Assembly (NCBI GenBank): GCA_033439685.1
Contig: JAUEDM010000006.1
Coordinates: forward strand, 2,294,001-2,358,000
Direction of reading: 5' to 3'
Source of the DNA: Apodospora peruviana
Taxonomy: Eukaryota > Ascomycota > Sordariomycetes > Sordariales > Lasiosphaeriaceae
Length of the DNA stretch: 64,000 nucleotides
Shown here: positions 63,727 through 64,000 of the stretch, piece after piece
Layout of the letters: each line of letters starts with the position of its first letter
Position numbering within the stretch: position 1 is the stretch's first letter
Translations under genes and position numbers: made by a program
The notes under the pieces: model-generated
What the model saw: only the letters and a program-made list of their open reading frames with translations
The model's database searches: none
Told to the model about the DNA's origin: nothing

Positions 63727-64000
63727 TGTTGTGAAGATGAATGCAGTTGATTTATTTCCTCAAGGAAGCATCTATTCGCTGAAGGGGTGCTCGTAAGCAA
63801 CCAAGAGACTTCACTCTAGGCTTCAAGTCTGTCGCATTTGCGGGTTGCAGTGTGGCTGATCGTGTCTTTGAACGAATGCAGCCCTCAAGAGGGTAACTCT
63901 AGCTCCCTGCAGTGAGGCGCAAAGAGCTTGTGTGCTGAAATGTGGCCAGTAAGTAGAGGTATTTCGTAAAGTCACGTAAGAATGATTGCGGATGTCGTCG
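63727..64000. other. Promoter side of the GYF gene, right edge
   Basis: Only the upstream region of the minus-strand GYF-domain gene is seen. No other gene starts before the window ends. Confidence 0.5.

Overview
This is nuclear DNA of a filamentous ascomycete, most likely a Sordariomycete. The evidence is short GT-AG introns (about 50-140 nt) in most genes, a Zn2Cys6 regulator, fungal polyketide tailoring enzymes, an ascomycete-type laccase, and two housekeeping genes of fungal type (RVB2 and a LIN1/CD2BP2 homologue). No ribosomal RNA, prophage, CRISPR array or bacterial operon is visible. Exon boundaries below were worked out by eye from splice signals and reading-frame continuity.  Region 1 (about 2.1-15.2 kb) is part of an anthraquinone-type biosynthetic cluster. 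It holds an AflR-like regulator, a SAM methyltransferase, a questin-oxidase-like Baeyer-Villiger enzyme, a glutathione S-transferase, an NmrA-like reductase, a metallo-beta-lactamase-fold thioesterase of the atrochrysone carboxyl ACP thioesterase type, a DUF1772 anthrone oxygenase and a laccase-like multicopper oxidase. This is close to the tailoring set of the geodin and monodictyphenone pathways. The non-reducing polyketide synthase is not in the window, so it lies to the left, elsewhere, or is lost. The palindrome ACCTAGGT occurs five times between 5.4 and 12.0 kb.  Region 2 (15.2-27.6 kb) is gene-poor. It has a conserved fungal gene interrupted by an in-frame TGA, a small cysteine-containing secreted protein with a frame problem, a decayed coding relic, a secreted GH17-like glycoside hydrolase and one copy of a dispersed repeat.  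Region 3 (27.6-48.9 kb) is the most unusual part. Eleven small genes or domain exons encode Myb/SANT-like helix-turn-helix modules. Eight lie in a tight array on the minus strand (35.9-40.7 kb). Two of these (35,946-36,592 and 39,476-40,718) are complete, with a shared Q-H-x-Q-x-L-R-R tail exon and basic, AT-hook or acidic tails. The other six encode little more than the module and stop at a splice-donor position of the same phase. Within this region are also a CCCH zinc-finger gene with a duplicated exon-intron unit, an intron-containing tRNA-Ala, a MITE-like inverted repeat, tandem repeats and a second copy of the dispersed repeat.  Region 4 (48.9-64 kb) has gene relics and then the conserved flank: a long disordered nuclear protein, a coiled-coil protein, RVB2 (AAA+ ATPase) and a LIN1/CD2BP2 GYF-domain spliceosome protein. 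The last two are convergent.
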